Shown: positions 23,486 to 35,855 of the stretch, in pieces
Position numbering within the stretch: position 1 is the stretch's first letter
How the letters are laid out: every line of letters starts with the position of its first letter
NCBI RefSeq assembly: GCF_018139145.2
Contig: NC_059474.1
Coordinates: forward strand, 38,272,344 to 38,336,343
DNA length: 64,000 nucleotides
Direction of reading: 5' to 3'
Source of the DNA: Gymnogyps californianus
Taxonomy: Eukaryota; Chordata; Aves; Accipitriformes; Cathartidae
The notes under the pieces: model-generated
What the model was told of the DNA's origin: nothing
The model's database searches: none
What the model saw: only the letters and a program-made list of their open reading frames with translations
Made by a program: the position numbers and the translations under genes

Positions 23486-25395
23486 AGGTAAATTTATTTG
23501 AAAAAATATTTTAGGTTGAATTTTGATTTGACGAAAAATTCTTAGAGGGATTTTCATTCCTTAAAATATTATTTACCCAGGATGTGACATTAGGCAAAGC
23601 TGAATCTATGGACTGGAATGTGTCAATTTTAATGTACTGAGGAGCACTTAATTCTGGTCCCTCTGCTTTCCTTTTCACTAGTCATGCATCTATTCAAAGT
23701 TAGGATTATAGAGGCTGTGCCACTCTAGTTTCTATCTATTGCTTTCTGGCTAAAAACTCATTTTTTTTTAATCAGCTGTTATGGATTCTAGGAAAAAGCT
23801 GAGTTGAGATCTTCTGAGTGGCTGAAGCAAAAGCAGTTCTAAGACAGGAAATTAAAGAAAACCAGTGGAAGATTGGCAAAAGCTTCATATGGTGACCTCT
23901 TTGGTAGTAAAGCCAGATCTCAAGAAAAGGTGGGGTGTCAGAATTTTAATGCTACCAAGTCCTCAGGCTTTGTTCAGTAGCAGAAAAGAAAAAAAGACTT
24001 TTACAAATGACCATAGCTTACTGACCACAAATGGATTCTTTTGAAACATGATTTATCCTTTTCTGTGTCAATCATACTTTTACACATGCAGCTACTTTTG
24101 TGTCTTCGCAATGGAAATATTTTGATGCTTACTGTATATAAACAACTAATTTGAGATACATCTAAATATAACAAACCAATAAGTAGGAAAGGAAAATAGG
24201 AGGTACAGTAATGTGGGAGGGAATTAGATTGCAGTTGTCTAGAGGAAAGCTCAAATGGCTCAGTGAAACTTAGTAAACTCCATTTTACATCACCATGTTT
24301 TATAATCTTTTCCTATTTTGTTAGTCTCCAGTTGTGGCAATGGTAACAGACACCTCCAGCTGTTTCTTTTGTAGTGAATTTTAATTTAAAGTGAGTATGA
24401 AGCATTCCTCCATACCAATTAATGCAACACAAAAACACTTGAGAAGCCTTCCTTTCCCTTCTGAGGTTGTTCTTGCTCTTTCTCTGCACTTCCTGGTGTA
24501 TAAATTCTGTGACACTGAATCTTGCAGTTGAAATACAGACCTGGAGTGAGTGTCCTTCTTCACCCCTCTCCTCAGCCCCTTCCTTCTTCCAAGCATTTTT
24601 GTAAGGTTACCTCATAATGGGTAATTCATATTCAAACCCCCATTCAGTCAGTTTCAGTGACAAAAAATACCACCAACCACTGCAAGGATTTGTTTTTACT
24701 TTTGGAAAATGTAAATGTGATCATTAGCTTAGTAAAATAAAATAAACTGGGGGAGACAGGGGAAGGGGGAAAGATCACTGTCCTGCTGTTTGCCAGAGTG
24801 CATAATAAAGAAATACTTCATAGACAAGAAAATAATTTTTTAATAATCCCACTGATACCAAAGAAGCAAGCCTACTAGTGCGTAAGGGAGTATTGTACAT
24901 ACATTACCTTGTCTGTAATGTTGTTAAACTGCATATGAACTCTTGCTAATATGTTTGCTCCTATTATGTTTTTAGCCTTACAAACAATAACTGTTTAAAA
25001 CAACACAGTGAAAATAACTTCTTGATTACTTTTTTGGAGCAACTTTCACATGGCTTATCAAACTAGAATAAAAGTCCTAGTATAAATAACTTTTATAAAT
25101 GTCATTGAAATGTCTTAGATAAATACAGTGATACCATAGACTTCAGTGATTTCAAAAGGATCCAGTCATTCCAAGGCCATCTTCTCACTATGACATGATG
25201 CATGGTATTTCTGAAGCATCAGAAAAAAAGGAAAGCATTGCCTGAGGAAGTAAAACTGAGTCACTTTTCACACAGGTATGTTATTTCATGACTGTCAGGT
25301 GGAAACTCTTCAGGATTAATGCTTTATAATTCTCATATGGCTGATGCTTTAGAACTTCAAAGTGTAGTAGAACATTTCAAATTTTCTTCCGCCCA
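23486..25395. other. AT-rich noncoding DNA
   Basis: A purine-rich G tract (GGGGGAGACAGGGGAAGGGGG, runs at 24749-24769) is the only compositional feature. It has three G runs, one short of the standard quadruplex pattern. A 71-codon minus-strand frame near 24381-24596 is unconvincing. Confidence 0.5.
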
Positions 25396-25438
25396 TGAGG
25401 AAAAACCTTTTCACTGAAAGTTGCTGTCAATTGGAATC
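25396..25438 (+). mobile_element. Possible short CR1 3' UTR trace
   Basis: TGAGGAAAAACCTTTTCACT, then GAAAGTTGCTGTCAATTGGAA, follows the CR1 3' UTR order (GGAAAAA-TTCTTCACTGAAAG, then GTCA-CATTGGAA). Only about 43 bp align by eye. Confidence 0.4.
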
Positions 25439-25879
25439 TTGAATTTAATACCATACAACTGCTACACATTTTATGAAGATTAAAATTATGCACAACATGT
25501 GCAAGTTTGTTTCGGTATAAAAAATGCCTTGTCTTAGTGCTGAAAATTACACAGAGTTATTCCTCATATCTTTTAGTATTTCATTAGAAAACTTTTCTAA
25601 ACTATTCTTAGTTTATAAGGGAGGATTTACTCATGTATAATTATGTCTTCTTTCACCAATAAACAGAAATATTTCATTGATTGAAAAGATAAGTAATCAG
25701 AGGGTATTATGAAGAAAATGACATGAAAATCAATATATGGTTCCTGAGGATGAGACTTAAGCAGTTTAAATTTGAATTCTAATAGTGGCAAGTCATGAAT
25801 ATAGAATTTGCCTCTGTAAAAAATAATCTGTTTGCTATAAAACCATCTCTAGTTATCTAATACTTCAAGATACAGTGTA
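25439..25879. other. AT-rich noncoding DNA, nothing recognised
   Basis: No feature found. Confidence 0.5.
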
Positions 25880-26110
25880 TTAGCACCCTCTCTGAATCTG
25901 TGTGAAGCTGGCCCCCTTTGGCAACTGAGAGAGCTCTTTGAACCATGGAACAGATGTAATGAAAATTGGTTCCATTAAATGCAGCTGGTAAATTATAAAC
26001 TGAAAAATTAATGCACCATACCAAGACTCTGGGGGCTAGAATGAATCAAGGTGTGGTTGCCAGATGCTAACAGTTCTTTTTGCTCCCCTTTTACTTCAAA
26101 ATAAAAAGTA
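25880..26110. other. Candidate conserved noncoding stretch
   Basis: The sequence is of mixed complexity without homopolymers and contains ATTAAATGCAGCTGGTAAATT (split here as a POU/E-box-like CAGCTG inside AT-rich DNA) and AAATTAATGCACC. It is a candidate by texture only. Confidence 0.22.
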
Positions 26111-28635
26111 CAGTAGCTTATAAATGTGCACTAAAACAGGAACTGTAACTGTAATTACAACACAAATACTAAAAGTAAGCCAACAAAAACAATAAGATCG
26201 AAAGTAACCTCCATTGCCACACTCTAAATGTGCATGTCACAGCATGGAAAATACTAAGCACATACGATCTTACATGGGCAAATTCATGGAAGAAAAATTG
26301 ATGAAGGGCTAAATAAATTCAAACACACAACTTCTAGCTCACAATTTTCCCTAAGCTGTAGATTTCTGGAAGCTGAGGAAAGTAGTTCTGTTCTTTTACT
26401 CTTCTTCTAACTATCCATGGCTCAGCGCAATTAGAACAAGATGTTTGCCTGGTAGATTCCATAAAAAGATTATCCTGTCTCTGTTCAAAACCTGAATGTG
26501 AATAAAGGAAAGGGTGAGTATTCTCACTTGTTGCTGTTTTTGCAAAACACTCAAAAGAAATCCTGCTTTTAAAAATAGAAAAACGTGCAGGCACCCTAAC
26601 AGTTTTTCCTTTGTGTGTGAATATGTTCAAGCAGACTTATGAAACATCCTGAGAAGCCAGTGGTACACTAGAGAAAGAAAAAAGAACATAATGTACATAC
26701 ATGTCATACGCGTACAGCGATAGAAAGTCTACAGAATTGGTTCTGTCATAATCTGAAGCATCTGTCAATCTACAAGCACTGACATTTCCTGATGTTTCTA
26801 GCCTGCTCCAGGATTATTGCCGAATTTCAAGGCTTTTTTTCATGAAGTGAAGTTTAAATATTTTTAAATGGTACCTTATTGCAGTCAGTACATCTGGATG
26901 TCCGTGTTTGTCAGATACGGCATTGTTGTATGCACACGATAAGGCACAAAAATGCCTCCAAAATTAGAGGGCAGCAAAAATGAAGGTTGATGGAATCAAA
27001 TTGCTAGGTGACTTTCAAAAATTAGCACATGAAAGCCTGTGGGTAAAAACAATGAAGTTAGGTGTAATCAGACTGAAACACCCTTATCCAGAAAAGCACT
27101 AAGAGTGCTCACAGTTTGTGGACTTCTGCAGTCCGCTTGATTTGTTGGTGAGTTTTGTTCTTCAGTGTGCCTGTGAACACAACTACTTATTTGCTAGTGT
27201 GCATAAATTGGTATTTCTATTTCAATGCATTTTCACTCTATCCTAAGCTCTGCCATTGGCTTGATTGTTGGTTTTTGTCTTTTCAAATGCTGGCATAAAG
27301 CATGCTGCATCTCATATGACTCAGATATTGTATCTGCCATGTTTCCTGGGAATAAACAGCTAGCCTCATTCAAGAGCATGGCAAAGCAAATACTTTTTGT
27401 AAATCATCCAACTATGTATATAATTTCTTTTTATTCTCTTTCTTGACATTCCTGACATTTATTTATGGTTGTTCTGATGCTGACTTTATTACTTGGAATT
27501 CACTTTTTTTTTAGGCTGCCTCATGTCCTTCTTCCAGAGGTCCCGAAGCCTTTCAAACACCAATATATATCTGCTGTTGCCAATGGCCATCTGGCTAAAC
27601 AGTTTGAATTCACTGCTTTGCTAAATGGTGAAGCTAGTGTCTTTAAACGATGGATTTTTGGAATATAATACCTCATAATATCCTAACCATTTTCCCCCAG
27701 AGGCCATCATATCCAGTTTCAGTCATAATGAGTTACAAGTATTAATCACAACTAGATATTTCATCAGGCATATATATTTATGTACAGATAGGTAAGAAAT
27801 ACATGGGTCAGTAGATGGAGACACTTAAAAGCTACGCACTGAGTCAGTTCAGTGTGGAGTTTAACTTGTTAAGTCAAATAGTTACATGAAGCACAAGAGG
27901 TGAAACTAGTTTGGCAAACTAACTTCTGTATCTTCAAAAGCAGACTATTAAGACTGCTTTCTGAATGAATTAGAAGTGAACATGTGCTTTTGCAGGGGAA
28001 AAGGGAAATGAGCAAAGTGAATTCAGGCTGATTGTAACCCTGAAGGATTCCTCGAGTGGTTATATTCCAAGAAAGAGAGCCCCTACCTCTCAGGTCTGTA
28101 ACCCGAGATAAAAAGTGTCCACTAAGACTAAATTCCTGGCAACTGAATCAGGAAAGCATATGCAGTAAGTTTCTCTCCAAACATGAGGACAGAGGTCTCT
28201 CGTATTTACTCTTCATGCAACTAGATTAATTGTGGTTTTCTTTATTTATTTATCTATTTTTCACAAACATTTTAATTGCATCATCCATTTGGATCACTGT
28301 AAATTAATATATTACCTGCTTTGACTGAAAATTAATTTGAAGATAATGGCACTTATCCAAGGGTATGATAAACCTAAACTCCAATGTTATGGCACCGTTT
28401 AACATCAGCCCAGCTCCCATACATCTATCCCAAGCTATTCAGAGGACATGGAAGCAGCATAAAGTGGTTTGTGATACGTGCTCAAGGCAGGATGTACCCA
28501 TAACCTAACTCAACAATACTAAGTAAAGAGTATTGAGCAAAGAGAATTCATTCATATAAATGAATTAAGCATGTGTAAAAGTGGGAACTCCAGTAGAAGG
28601 TGTCAACCTCTCCCTTACTGCTTTACGCTATCAAG
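26111..28635. other. Noncoding DNA with several chance frames
   Basis: A 98-codon minus-strand frame (26334-26630) and plus-strand frames of 73 and 67 codons (27225-27446, 27465-27668) lack family resemblance and splice-flanked structure. An AT-rich run with TTTATTTATTTATC lies near 28240-28258. Confidence 0.5.
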
Positions 28636-28716
28636 ATCACAGAATCACAGAATGGTTGAGGTTGGAGGGGACCTCTGGAGGTCATCTTGTCCAAGTCCCC
28701 TGCTCAAGCAGGGTCA
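28636..28716 (-). mobile_element. CR1 LINE 3' end (severely 5'-truncated copy)
   Basis: On the plus strand it begins ATCACAGAATCACAGAATGG, then GTTGAGGTTGGAGGGGACCT and CTGGAGGTCATCTTGTCCAA, and stops after GCTCAAGCAGGGTCA. Read on the minus strand this is the CR1 3' terminus ending in two ATTCTGTG octamers, the hallmark that replaces a poly-A tail. Only about 81 bp are present, as expected from 5' truncation during target-primed reverse transcription. It is less diverged than the other CR1 pieces here, hence younger. Confidence 0.92.
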
Positions 28717-29211
28717 ATCACAAAGGGAAAACAGGGCATGACAGCCTAGTGCACACAGACAGAGACCACAGAGATCATTGGAATAAACTGTGATTTGAGA
28801 AGAGGGATGCACGATACAGAATGTGGTTTATAAATAGTGTTTTAGCAAACATGGTCAAAAGAACAGCTTCCGTTATGCGACAATCTAGGTTATATTAAGT
28901 AATGAATGCCAAACTGCATTCTTTGCCTTTTATTCAGTCTGAATGAGGTTGATAACAGGGAATATGTAGTAAATGAAATTTCTGACAGTGCTCCTTGGAG
29001 CTTCTTATTTGGAAAAGGTAAGGAAATTAAAATTTACTTAATTAATTAAAAGGGAATGAGTGTTCAAAAGTGCCTAAGACAAAGCTGCAGCATTTGTTGG
29101 AAAGCATAAGCTCACTCGAGATTTGCAGTGTAGCAGTGCTAACTTTTCAGACTTCTATAGCAAATCCAGCAAAACAATAATTTCCATTCATGCTGCACAT
29201 TAAAAAAAAAG
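28717..29211. other. Noncoding DNA
   Basis: No repeat or gene recognised beyond the CR1 boundary. Confidence 0.5.
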
Positions 29212-29265
29212 CTATGAATCTAAAGAAAAAAACCCTATGAACCTAAAGAAAGCTATGAATCTAAC
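29212..29265 (+). repeat. Three-copy short tandem repeat
   Basis: CTATGAATCTAAAGAAA (29212), CTATGAACCTAAAGAAAG (29235) and CTATGAATCTAAC (29253) repeat with spacings of 23 and 18 bp. The unequal spacing comes from a variable A run. Confidence 0.8.
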
Positions 29266-31884
29266 TTGTTATTATATTTCTGGTTTTTTATACACTTACA
29301 GTCAATATTTGCATTCTTTGTTTCATAAGAGATGGAAATAAATCATTCAGTTGAGTTCTCTTAATCTCTGCTGCTAATTAACTGCAAAAAACTATGAAAT
29401 TTCCACACAGTGGCACTGATGTTTCTAGAGACTGGCCTGGTTCCTTCCTCTAAAACTGCTCAAAATTAGCTTCATTAGTAACAATGAAAGGTTTAAACAA
29501 ACAAAAGTCTTCTAAAGGAATGCATGCATATTTGAGTGTTTTCCCAACAGTCTAAAATAATGTATGGCTCTCTCAATCCTTATGTTTTTAAAAACATTCA
29601 CCTGACAATTAACTGACTTATTCACAATTTGCTAAAGTATTAAAATCATAAAGCCATTTAGTATGCTTAGAAAAATCCAGCCCATAGCAGATCCTGCTTC
29701 CTAAGTGAGAATACTGTGGAGAGTGGATTCAACAATTCTTGTATAAAAAAACCTTACATACAATTATAATGTTTTCTGCAAGAAAATAAATTTACACTAA
29801 CCAGTGAGCTTATTTGTGTTTTGAATGGATGGCAATTAAAAGTTATGTACCAGCAGGCACAAGAATATAAGATAGCATGTTAGAAACCACGCACAATTGC
29901 TCCAGAAAACTGTAGACAGCAGGGACAGAAAAACAAAATAAAAGAAAAAAAAGTAAGAAAATAACTGCTGCTTTTAGCAAAAGAAAATTTATTCTTTGGT
30001 TTGGAAGCACAGCATCCCTTTTCAGCTGTTTCAGCCACTAATTAGTTTGGAGCAAGAATAATGCGGTAATACTGATAAAATTTTCTAAGAATGTGTGATA
30101 GCAAACGGGAACAAAGTAGATGCTTTTTGATGGTTCTATATATGGTCTATAAATCAGCAGCTCCTTCTCAAAAATCAAGACCATAGTAAGTGTTGAATTC
30201 TAAAATACACCTGCTGTCACTAAACCTGTACAGATTTTTGAGTAAATGACATTGACAATCTCTGTACAGAATCACTAGGCCTACTGATAACTGGTTTATG
30301 TGGAATTAATGATCTTTTAATAAAAATTTCTAGAACCAAGGATTATTTACAGGTAGTGTAAGCAAATATGCTGAATTTTTAGGAGTTTCTTTCCTATATT
30401 GATATTCTTTAATGCCATTAATACATATTTATGCATGCAAAATTTGAAGGGATGATGGAATAGACGCAATGTAGTATGGAAGTGCTATACCATACCAAAA
30501 ATAGGTTATAAAGTCCAACTTTGTTTTCTTTCTTCCTATCAAATCCAATCAACCTCATAATTCCACTCTTCATTTTCATATAACCCTCTGAACTTTAATG
30601 CTGGGGAATAAGCTACAGAGGAAGAAAGGTAAAACAAAGTGATAATAGCACTGTTGTTTAATAAGTAGCGACTAGGTATTATATAAGGCAATAAATATTG
30701 CCTTCAAGGACATTTCTGACATTTCTTAAAGGATTTGTCTTCACAAAATGAATTATGGAATTCTCCAAAACCAAAATAAAAAATTTAATAAATTACAAAT
30801 TTCTATGATTTGCACTAGACTATCTTTTACCATTAACTATTTGTACCAGATCATCTTTCTGTCATTAACTATGAGAACTAGGAATTACTATGGAGCTCAA
30901 GCAGAAGACAGGAACCAATCTGCCTAGGTGTTGGGAATTTCAGTGCAGGCACAATGCAAGACCAAATTCTGGAAACAAAATCAAAGCCTACTCCTTGGGC
31001 AGATAGAGAAGACAGATTTTTCCTCTCAAGCTATGGATCATATGTAGAGCTGCCTTACATGTGTCTCAGCACACAAAAGGCAGTTCTTCTCTTAATGGAA
31101 CAGTGGGAATATATACATAGTAGTGGATAATGTGCTTTCTTTGTAGCTAATCCCTTGACTTTACCCCTATTCAAATTCTGGGTAAAAGTGCTCATATATC
31201 TGTAGAAGGTTGGACAGATTTACATGTAGCAGTTTTATTTTGCATTGCTCCATTTCCTTTCTTTCAGTCCAAAAACTAACTTGAGAAACAGAATTTTTCT
31301 AGTAAGGTTAAAGAACTCAAATGATATAAATAAAAAATAACTGATTAATGGATTACTATGATCTTTCTTCACTTCAGATAATACTTCTGTGCTAAATCAG
31401 AGCAGATTACTGAAAACAATGATGGCCCATCAATTCCATTTGTCACCTTGCTTCAGGCAGTGACCTCTAACTGGTATCTCCTAAGAAGACAGAAAAGCCC
31501 ACCGTGTACCTAGACTGCTGTTCCATGAGAGTGGGACAGAATTCCTCCTCAGTCTCTAGTGGCAATTATTTCATATCCTGAAGCAAGGTGATCAATATAT
31601 CCCTCATAACTCAGGCAAAAACAACCTCCCATCTTACCCAAATCTAAATATTTATTTTTAATTCCTGCTGAACTACTTCTGCTTCAACCTCATGGAGGAG
31701 GGCTGAAGCCTATTACTCCGGGCTTAGCACTAAAATGTTCCTCAGATATTTAATTTATCAGTGTGTTCTTCTTCTGTGTATTACAGGTCAGTTAGATAAA
31801 TTATTCAAAGTATTCAAAATTCTAATGAGGTGTCCATTATTTTTACACTTTCTATAATTGTTCTGGTATTGGTAAACAGCAATA
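29266..31884. other. AT-rich noncoding DNA, nothing recognised
   Basis: No frame, RNA gene or repeat family stands out. Confidence 0.55.
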
Positions 31885-31922
31885 ATTATATATAATTTTG
31901 GGGGATTATATAGTTTTGGGGG
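31885..31922 (+). repeat. Tandem duplication of an AT-plus-G5 unit
   Basis: ATTATATATAATTTTGGGGG (20 bp) is followed directly by ATTATATAGTTTTGGGGG (18 bp). The two units differ by one TA and one A/G change. Confidence 0.85.
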
Positions 31923-34901
31923 AAAAGGCCACAAAGTGACTAGAAAAGACAATTCAGAATTTTGGTTGAAAACAATATGAGCAAATACAAAGAAATCTAA
32001 ACTTTCTTCTTTTTTTAAAGTTGTGTATTTTCTAATGGAAACACCTCTATTTTTTGGAAAGGTTTTATTGAAAAGAGTGAAAAAAATCCTAATTTTGATG
32101 CTTTAACTCCAAAATTATTTTTTAGAAACATGGATCTTGTCATCAGTCTCTGTTTTTTATTCTACACAGTTTTAACTCTGGCACCTTTTTACTTATTTTT
32201 GGTAATTATTCTACTTTGTATACTTTAGCATGGCACACCAATTTCCTAACATATATTTGCTCAGTATGTGCAAGCAGAAAATCTACCGATCAACTGTTAA
32301 TATGTGCAATCTAAAAGTATTGCATTTACCTTCCACTTGTGCAAAATTCCTTGCCATGTAGGATTTTTATTACACTCCCCTCCCCCTAGTACTGAAAAAT
32401 ATCTAACACACAAAGCTTTAAATATTTAAAAACACAAAAAACCTCAAAAAAAATTAGAAGTCAGTCAATATCAAAGCTATTTATAAAGGAACACTTATTT
32501 AAACAGCCAAACTGCCCACTTTACAGGTGTGTGTATGCTATAGTTCTGTATACGTTATAGGAGCACCTTAAGAGTTCTCTGTGTGTCAATATGCACATGT
32601 ATACAAATAAAAAAATATTTCTTATATTAATGTGCAGTGCATGTGATTTAAATACTATTTGTACTATAGTTAGCATGAATAAGATACCTCACTGCAAGAG
32701 CCAGGAGCCAAGCAAATCGACCTTTCTTATTTTCTTAATGAGTAAAGATATAGCTTTCTTAAAATAAATAATCAAATACTGCTTGACAGGAACTCTCTCC
32801 ACAAAAACAGTGCTTTTGAAAGTTTTCTCTTCTTTTTCTTTATTTTAAAAAATATTCTTCGGTATTCATATGTAAAATAAGAAGCATAATGTTCACCAAA
32901 AGTAAACATGCACATTTAAAAAAGATCTATGTTTTTATGACTGTTTTTTTTTCTTAAGCTACCATTTTGAATAGTAGAATTGCATAGAATTAGACACCGC
33001 ATTTCCACCTTCCCCATTTGTAAAGGCATATTTTGTCTTTAAATGATGCTTATAGAACAAGATTTGTTATCAGTCTAGTATGAAGACTACACATTCAGGA
33101 GCCTCTAGAGGGACAAGCAGTCTTAAGATGAGGAGGAGGGGGAGGAATTTAGACATTCAAATGAAATATTGATTACCAGATCTTAAGGAGAAGGGTAGAA
33201 GTGAGTAAAATCATAACTTTCGCCTCCACAAAATTGGTGCCAGGTATCAAAATATGGACAATGAGAAGGAGTGTTTTCATTAGGGGAACAAACAAGATTG
33301 GTGCATTAGAACAGCAGAAAAGGGTCTTATCCTTAGCCTTTTTGCCCTTATCTTCCATTCAGAGGAAGGTGGTGGTAAACAGAGGTGGAGAAGTAAGAGG
33401 AAGAAATATCTTAGGCAAAGAATTCAAGCTTAAGTTAATAGGACATTTTAGGTTAATTAAGGGTAAGCAATGATGTTTATTGTTAAGCACGCTCCCAGGA
33501 ATTAATTTAATTTTACCTTTTTTTGTTTCCCACCTAACAGACTACAGAACAGTAAGAGTCTTAGCAAATGTCTGAATCCAAAACACACTTCTGCGGCATT
33601 CAGAAGTAACCACAGCAGCCTCATGCGCTCCTTTAGAGTTAAGATCACAAGGGTGGGGACCAGAAGAAGAGGTTTCCAGCAACCCACGACAGATGGGAAA
33701 ATCCCTTGGCAGAAGGTACATACCTAAATCTCTAAGGTTCAAAGAAAACTCATGGTATGCCTATAGTTATTAAGGAAATGTAGTATTCACATATAGAAAA
33801 AGATAGTTAAAGTTCTTCTGTCTGGGTCTTTATTGAATGTGAAAATGCAACAACTTAACTAATAAGCTAAAAACATTCCTAGGAAAAAAAATCTATTTTT
33901 TTAATCTGAATTTTATAACTTTGATCCTAATTAAAATAGATCATTAAAACTAGTTTTATAACTGTTGCCTTATTACACCTTATTCCAGGCAAAAAATGTT
34001 TTCCTTTGTCAAACAAAACAGAACTTTAGGAAGCAAAACAGGAAAAAAACCTACCCCAAAAAAACAGTGACAGGGAGCAACTGCAGACCACTGCCAGTGT
34101 CATATTTCTGCTCCCAAAAGGCAAACAATGTTTACTTGGTTGGTCTAATAGACAGAATCACTAACTATGCACACGTGCACAAAGGGAGAGGGAGGAAGTC
34201 AGTCACACAGAACATAACAATCCGCTGAGACACAAGGTCACATCCAGTAGTGTAACAAAAGAAATCATTCCATTCAGGTTGCTTTGAAGTGAAATAGCTT
34301 GTGCCCTAGTGGATCCTAGTCAGTTCCATGACAATGGCCAAGTCATTAATTCAATAAAAAGTAATAAAAAATTTGATTTCCAAGTTTTTTTCCTTGCTGA
34401 CTGTTGCTACTTACTGATTCTTCTCTACCATTGAACAAACATGGCAATGGACCAAAATCAATTAATAGAAATACCCTCACTGCTGCCCTTGCTTTTTGTA
34501 TACATTAACATGGAACTATAACTGGAAGAGCTGTATGACACTATGATAATTCTTGATCTCCCTTTGTCTTAAATCTTGTCCTATCATTTATTCCTGCATT
34601 GCTTTACAAAGTATGTAATGCTATCCTATTAATACTTACAAACTCATTTTTCTTTTAGTCACAGACAGACAAAAGGCAAGGCAAAAAGTCAAACTTGATA
34701 CAAAATATAATTACAGTCTTGTAGGAATAAAGAAATAAAACAGCAAAGAAATCACCTCCTAGCACAAAATAGGTAGGGTATAACATTTTGGGACAGGATA
34801 AGTCTGTGAAAGAAAGAGTTTTTGTCAAATTGACTCACAGAACATATAGACTAACAATAGAATGACTTTTAATTTTTTATATTCTGCGGACATTTGTATA
34901 G
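31923..34901. other. AT-rich noncoding DNA with opposed chance frames
   Basis: Frames on both strands cover 33173-33473 (61 and 90 codons), and two minus-strand frames overlap at 33502-33742. None resembles a known protein. A purine-rich GAGGAGGAGGGGGAGGAA tract lies at about 33130-33147. A poly-T/poly-A texture is common. Confidence 0.5.
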
Positions 34902-34906
34902 ATGGC
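34902..34906 (+). repeat. 5' target-site duplication of solo LTR 2
   Basis: ATGGC immediately precedes the LTR and matches ATGGC at 35492-35496 exactly. Confidence 0.9.
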
Positions 34907-35178
34907 TGTCCTGGTTTCGGCTAGGACAGAGTTAATTTTCTTCCTAGTAGCTGGTATAGTGCTGTGTTTTGGATTTAGTAGGAAAAAAATGTTGATAACA
35001 CGCTGATGTTTTCAGTTATTGCTAAGTAGTGTTTATACTAAGTCAAGGATTTTTCAGCTTCTCATGCCCAGCCAGCAAGAAGGCTGGAGGGGCACAAGAA
35101 GCTGGGAGGGGACACCATCAGGACAGCTGACCCAAACTGGCCAAAGAGCTATTCCATACCATATGACATCATGCCCAG

Positions 35179-35186
35179 TATATAAA
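35179..35186 (+). promoter_or_regulatory. TATA box of solo LTR 2
   Basis: TATATAAA lies in the LTR about 180 bp before the ATTAAA signal, where a retroviral U3 promoter is expected. It is intact, so transcription from this LTR into downstream DNA is possible. Confidence 0.65.
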
Positions 35187-35364
35187 CTGGGGAGAGTTAA
35201 CTGGGAGGGGGGATCGCGGCTCGGGAACTAACTGGGCATCGGTCAACGAGTGGTGAGCAATTGCATTGTGCACCACTTGCTTTGTATAGTTTAATTCTTT
35301 TAGTATTGCTATTGTCATATTATTATTATTATCATTATCATTGTTTTTCATTCCTTTCTGTCCT

Positions 35365-35370
35365 ATTAAA
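35365..35370 (+). terminator. ATTAAA polyadenylation signal in solo LTR 2
   Basis: ATTAAA is followed by CTGTCTTTATCTCAG, matching the arrangement in LTR 1. Confidence 0.65.
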
Positions 35371-35491
35371 CTGTCTTTATCTCAGCTCACGAGTTTTTTT
35401 TTCCTGATTCTCTCCCCCATCCCAGGGGTGGGAGGGCAGTGAGCGAGCGGCTGTGTGGTGCTTAGCTGCTGGCTGGGGTTAAACCACGACA

Positions 35492-35496
35492 ATGGC
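35492..35496 (+). repeat. 3' target-site duplication of solo LTR 2
   Basis: ATGGC, identical to the 5' copy at 34902-34906. Confidence 0.9.
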
Positions 35497-35634
35497 TAAA
35501 AAAAAGTATATAAATTAACAATTGTTAGTTTAAAAAGCACTTTTATTTTTGTTTCTTCTCTTTGTTTGAAAACATTCACTGATCCACTTGCTACATTGCT
35601 ACATACAAAACCAGACATTCTCCTGAGTATCCTT

Positions 35635-35698
35635 TATACATATATGTATACATATACATATCTGTATGTATATATGTATGGATGTGTGCACACACACA
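35635..35698. repeat. TA/TG/CA microsatellite with a 16-bp palindrome
   Basis: TATACATATATGTATA (35635-35650) is a perfect palindrome. It continues into imperfect TA/TG repeats and ends in GTGTGCACACACACA. The frames across it on both strands translate only the repeat. Confidence 0.8.
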
Positions 35699-35812
35699 GA
35701 GTGATGTATGATAACCTATGGGACAATGAAGGGAGATGCAGGTGTTGAAAGTGGTGGGTTTGATGGAAAAAGCAGGAATTCTGCTGATTTGTCTATGGTC
35801 CTTTAATAGACA

Positions 35813-35855
35813 CAGAATGAGACAGATACACACAAAAACCAGAATGAGACAGATA
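35813..35855 (+). repeat. 27-bp partial tandem duplication
   Basis: CAGAATGAGACAGATA occurs at 35813-35828 and again at 35840-35855. Confidence 0.85.

Larger units (their letters stand above)
34907..35491 (+). mobile_element. Solo LTR 2 of an avian endogenous retrovirus (ERVL-like)
   Basis: A 585-bp LTR running from TGTCCTGGTTTCGGCTAGGA to GGGGTTAAACCACGACA. The ends form an 11-bp terminal inverted repeat with one mismatch. The perfect 5-bp duplication ATGGC flanks it, so no internal retroviral sequence remains: it is a solo LTR made by LTR-LTR recombination. It keeps a clean TATATAAA (35179-35186) and an ATTAAA signal (35365-35370), so it lies in the plus direction. A TTATTATTATTATTATCATT-type microsatellite sits in the R/U5 part (about 35318-35342). 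It shares both outer parts with LTR 1 but the stretch after the TATA box differs, so it belongs to another subfamily. The frames inside (35019-35231 plus, 35169-35351 minus) are LTR sequence, not genes. Confidence 0.93.

Noticed and set aside
24749..24769. G-rich tract as a G-quadruplex
   Set aside because: It has only three clear G runs, so it does not meet the usual four-run pattern.
35318..35342. ATT microsatellite as an independent repeat
   Set aside because: It lies inside solo LTR 2 in a position where this LTR family typically carries an ATT-rich run, so it is described with the LTR.
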